A DNA stretch of 64,000 nucleotides from Sialis fuliginosa (taxonomy: Eukaryota > Arthropoda > Insecta > Megaloptera > Sialidae). A program made the translations under genes and the position numbers. The DNA lies in NCBI GenBank assembly GCA_961205875.1, contig OY540812.1, forward strand, positions 31,939,098 through 32,003,097, read 5' to 3'. This document shows positions 60,712-64,000 of this stretch, piece by piece (within the stretch, counting starts at the first letter, position 1; every line of letters begins with the position of its first letter). Under the pieces are notes generated by a model. It worked only from the letters and a program-made list of their open reading frames with translations, was not told the origin of the DNA and did no database searches.

Positions 60712-61355
60712 TAGGATTTTTAACTATTAGTGAAATTCATAACGAACAAAATAGGTAGTTAATTTTTGCAATCCTACCAATAGAATTGAAGATATTAAAA
60801 AAAAAACGTCCAGTGATAAGTAGAAAATATTAATCAAAAAATACTTCTTTTTTCCAGTTTATTAAAGAAATTTTTTGCTAATATGACTCCACTAATGAGT
60901 ATTTTTCGATTTCCGTAAGGAATACTAAAAAAGCTTCATTACGTCATAACACATAAAGAAAAAATAACTTTTTTTTGATACAATTACCGAAATAAATCGC
61001 CCACCTTACTTTATAATAACTTTGTATATCAGGAATTCATAACTAAATTTAGCTTATTGTTATGATTTAATATACCGGGTGTCTCATTTTAATTAATACG
61101 CGGAAATAACATGAAATTTTTGCACTTTACGAAGAAATGTTTCAAACAAAATTTATGTTTTTTTAGACGAGAAAACTCAGACTGCTAGGACATTATTAAT
61201 TTTGTCAGTAAATTTTTGATTCAGGAAGTTAAATTCATCGTTCCCTAATGAACATCCTGTATTTTGAATACATTTTCGTTTTCTGTTATAAAAATTACAT
61301 ATTTTTGTATGTTATTTTTTAAAGTTATTTATGTTACCGGCAATGTATGTAATTC

Positions 61356-61395
61356 AGGCATTCTATAGAATTCCTAGGAATTCTATACAATGCCT
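61356..61395. repeat. 40-bp near-perfect palindrome
   Basis: AGGCATTCTATAGAATTCCT followed by its complement with one mismatch, centred on CCTAGG at 61373-61378. Confidence 0.9.
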
Positions 61396-61456
61396 GACGA
61401 TTTCAGGCAAAGTATGAAATATTTGTTTAATAGAAATTTATTATATACTTTGCCTA

Positions 61457-61494
61457 GGCATTCTATAGAATCCCTAGGAATTCTATAGAATGCC
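61457..61494. repeat. 38-bp near-perfect palindrome, second copy
   Basis: GGCATTCTATAGAATCCCTA then GGAATTCTATAGAATGCC, again centred on CCTAGG. Preceded by TGCCTAGGCA (itself a 10-bp palindrome). Between the two palindromes an outer inverted pair (caggcaaagtat / atactttgcctag) brackets 61404-61457. Confidence 0.9.
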
Positions 61495-61689
61495 AAGATA
61501 ATATTAGGAAATGTATGAAATAAAAGACAAAATGATATTAATAAAGCAGATAGGTATTATTTAATTAATTTTAAAAAGTCCATATTCATATTATGTAAGA
61601 TTAAGGTCTTTCATTGTTAAAATAACAGAACCACATAAACAATAGTATTACATTTGATATTTATTATAATAAATAAAATAAATATTATT

Positions 61690-62700
61690 GTTAGTTCAGA
61701 CGCATATTAAGTATGATTTAAAATTATTAAAATAAAAAATAAAAACCTTAGATATTGTTTAAACATTCAATAACATATTAGTCCAGACGTGTATTAAGTA
61801 AGATTTAAGGCCCTTACTGTTAAAATAACAAATTCACAAAAACAATATTGGAACCTTAAATATTATATAATCAATTCAATCAAATATTTGCCCGGGTACG
61901 TATTAAGTGAGATTTTGGGCCCTAAACGTTAAAATAACATATATCCAAAAACAAATCAATAAACACTAGATTATATGTAGTCAACTAAAATTAATATTAG
62001 GCCAGGTGCGTATTAAGTAATATTTAAGGCCCTTATTGTAAAAATAACAAATTCACATAAACATTGTATATAACTTAGATACTATTTGAACATTCAATAT
62101 CATAGTAGTCCAGACGAGTATTAAGTAAGATTTAAGGCCCTTACTGTTAAAATAACAAAGTCACAGAATCAATATTGGAACCTTAAATATTATATAATCA
62201 ATTCAGTCAAATATTTGTCCGGGTACGTATTAAGTGAGATATTGAGCCCTAAATGATAAAATAATATATTTCCAAAAACAAATCCATAAACACTAAATAT
62301 TATGTAATCAACTAAAATTAATATTAGACCAGGCACGTATAAAGTAATATTTAAGGCCCTTATTGTAAAAATAACAAATTCACATAAACATTGTATAAAA
62401 CTGAGATTTAAAGGCCTTAATATTAAAATCACAATTTTATTGAAATAATATTGGAATCTAAAATTTTATTTAATCTGTTAAACTAAATATATGTCCAGAC
62501 ACGTGCTAAGTGGAATTTGGGGTTCTGAACGTTAAAATAAAAAAAATACACGTTAAAAAATACAAACATATTTTCAGGAAAAACATCATAAACATTAGAT
62601 ATTATCTAAGTAGTCTACTAAATTATATAATAGCTCAGACGCGTATTATTTTATATTTAAAACCCTTATAGTAAAAATAACAAATGCACATAAACATTTA
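61690..62700 (+). repeat. Satellite with about 109-bp monomers in an A-B-C higher-order repeat
   Basis: Monomers start gtccagacgtgtattaag (61781, type A), cccgggtacgtattaag (61890, B), gccaggtgcgtattaag (62000, C), then A again at 62109, B at 62218 and C at 62328. Same-type units are about 328 bp apart and more alike than neighbours. Degenerate units flank the array (61695, about 62400, 62493, 62632). Each unit has 'taaggcccttattgttaaaataaca'-like text in its first half (shortened here). Confidence 0.8.
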
Positions 62701-62719
62701 AATATTTTATATTTTAATA

Positions 62720-62956
62720 CTCCCTCTGTCCCATAATACTTGATAGTTTTCGTTTCGTGGCCGCGGCTTAATAAATATATGGCTCTATCTCAATATTTTT
62801 TTTCTTATAAGTTTAATTGAACATACTTCTTTATAAACTACTCTTAAATAAAAATATACTAGCTTTTTTGTCAAAAAATTACTTTAAAGAAACATATACA
62901 GTAATATGGGACAAGAAAAAATGAGAACACTATCAAATATTATGGGACAGAGGGAG
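62720..62956. mobile_element. Stowaway-like MITE (237 bp) with plant-type termini
   Basis: CTCCCTCTGTCCCATAATAC at the left and gtattatgggacagagggag-type complement at the right (tattatgggacagagggag), TA at 62718-62719 and 62957-62958. CTCCCTCCGTYCC ends with TA sites define Stowaway MITEs of plants. No coding capacity. Inserted in the satellite: a degenerate monomer (62632) precedes it and another (about 62970) follows. Confidence 0.85.
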
Positions 62957-62959
62957 TAT

Positions 62960-63060
62960 TAAATAAAATATTAGTCCAAATTCGTATTAAGTATGATTTA
63001 AATACCTTGATGTTAAAATAACAAGGAAACATTATTGGAATCTTACACAATTCAAAATTA
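62960..63060 (+). repeat. Last degenerate satellite monomer
   Basis: 'agtccaaattcgtattaagt' and 'ttgatgttaaaataacaa' match the satellite unit beyond the MITE. Confidence 0.6.
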
Positions 63061-63107
63061 CACTATATTTTTTTAATTGCCAATGAGACATATTTTTATA
63101 AAAAATT

Positions 63108-64000
63108 CGGGCAAGACATACACGAGTGTATGCCATAAGGGTTCCGAAGTACGTACTACGTGGAATGTTTGGAACCACTTACAGGTGCATTTTTAAGTTA
63201 GAAAAAATATAAAAAAGTGTCAAGTTCTACTAATTGAGATCTACATATATTTTGACACCCCACTTGCCTAGATATCAAAATAAACAAATTTATGACGCCC
63301 CTCTCTATAATTCCAATTTGTCGTTGCTAGTCCCACCAAAGCCTCGTTACCAAATTTATTCAGATTTTTTGAACCAGTAGTTACAAAGATATAGGTGGTG
63401 GGGACAATGTAAACAATGCTTTTAGCCCCCTACAGGCGCCATTTTTGAGTTAGAAAAAAAATAAAAAATACTAATATACTAATTGAATTGTATATTTTGG
63501 CATCCCACATGCCTAGATATGAAAATAAAAATTAAAAATTCTATTACACCCCTCCCTATTATTCCAAAATTTAAAATTATATTGTTGACTTTAGTATTTG
63601 TCGTTGGTAGTCCCACCAAAAACTCGTTACCAAATTTTTTTCAGATTATTTGAGCCGGTAGTTACAGAGTTAGAGGGTGGGGAGGACAAAATAAAAAACT
63701 GCTTTTAGCTCCCTACAGGCGCCATTTTTAAGTTAAAAAAAAATTAAAAAATGGTCAAATTCTACTAATTGAGATGTACATTTTGACATGGCACACGTCT
63801 TGGTATACAATTTTTTTGTTTTTTTTTTTGGATTTGCTTTAAAGCCCCCTACAGGCACCATTTTTGATTTAGAAAAAAAAATAGAAAAAAGGTCAAATTC
63901 CGCTTGTTTGGTTATACATTTGAACGTGCAACATGCCTTGGTATAAAAAAAATATTTTTTTTACCTAGCTTTAGCTCCTTATTGTCCCCCCTTAAAAGTT
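63108..64000 (+). repeat. Tandem repeat of 262-285 bp, running off the window
   Basis: 'cttacaggtgcatttttaag' (63177), 'cctacaggcgccatttttga' (63429), 'cctacaggcgccatttttaa' (63713) and 'cctacaggcaccatttttga' (63849) mark successive units. The last spacing is only about 135 bp. Units carry 'tagtcccaccaaa', 'ctcgttaccaaattt' and 'gtagttaca...agatata/gagttagag' (abridged). The first unit opens with 'cacgagtgtatgccataagg' found also at 10269 and, inverted, near 56150. Confidence 0.7.

Noticed and set aside
61073-61300. Possible left end of another TIR element (CCGGGTGTCTCATTTTAATT)
   Set aside because: No inverted partner was found before the window ends, so there is no support for an element.
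62190-62432. 80-codon minus-strand frame
   Set aside because: It spans satellite monomers. The frame is not kept in the equivalent units at 61860-62100.
61690-62700. Regularly spaced repeats resembling a CRISPR array
   Set aside because: The whole 109-bp monomer is repeated, with no unique spacers, and the context is eukaryotic satellite.

Overview
This is about 64 kb of AT-rich eukaryotic DNA dominated by transposable-element (TE) remnants. It is most likely from an insect. The evidence is one intron-containing GNAT gene of the insect arylalkylamine/dopamine N-acetyltransferase type, degenerate mariner, maT, pogo, piggyBac and hAT elements and non-LTR remnants, and repeats of the kind common in insect genomes (for example ends that read GCGAGCGAAGCCGCG). 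The lineage below insect cannot be fixed by eye. There is no bacterial gene organisation, no rRNA or tRNA and no CRISPR array.

The only convincing host gene lies on the minus strand at 4974-9834: three exons with clean GT/AG junctions and matching phases, encoding 260 aa. Both introns are packed with repeats. Intron 2 carries a 1.5 kb terminal-inverted-repeat (TIR) element (5924-7446), which itself holds a smaller TIR element (6431-6868).

Layout of the rest: 1520-2034 is an internally deleted mariner; 3595-4097 a pogo-like remnant; 10741-11612 a fold-back element sitting inside an inverted 'cggcttcgctcg' repeat; 14-19.6 kb holds several repeat families and a Tigger-like MITE; 20778-22509 is a hAT-type element with a perfect 8-bp target duplication that contains a jockey-type non-LTR tail; 24077-24735 and 39307-41495 are further copies of the intronic TIR element; 26723-27513 is another element with a perfect 8-bp duplication; 30042-31513 is a piggyBac-like element with TTAA sites; 33813-37897 is a DD37D (maT-type) element split by two head-to-tail 1450-bp Helitrons; 38.3-39.3 kb is a compound palindrome; 47569-49102, 50591-52757 and 59335-60711 are TA-flanked inverted-repeat elements; 57054-57747 is a hAT-type MITE.

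The right end (61.3-64 kb) is the most unusual part: two near-perfect palindromes, then a roughly 109-bp satellite in an A-B-C higher-order arrangement with a period of about 328 bp. That array is interrupted by a 237-bp MITE whose termini read like plant Stowaway elements. A different 260-285-bp tandem repeat follows and runs off the window.

The recurring theme is nested insertion. Several insertions can be dated relative to each other because the interrupted family has an uninterrupted copy elsewhere in the window. Repeat families are named by letters (A, B, C, D, E, F, G, H, L) for cross-reference only; all boundaries were read by eye.
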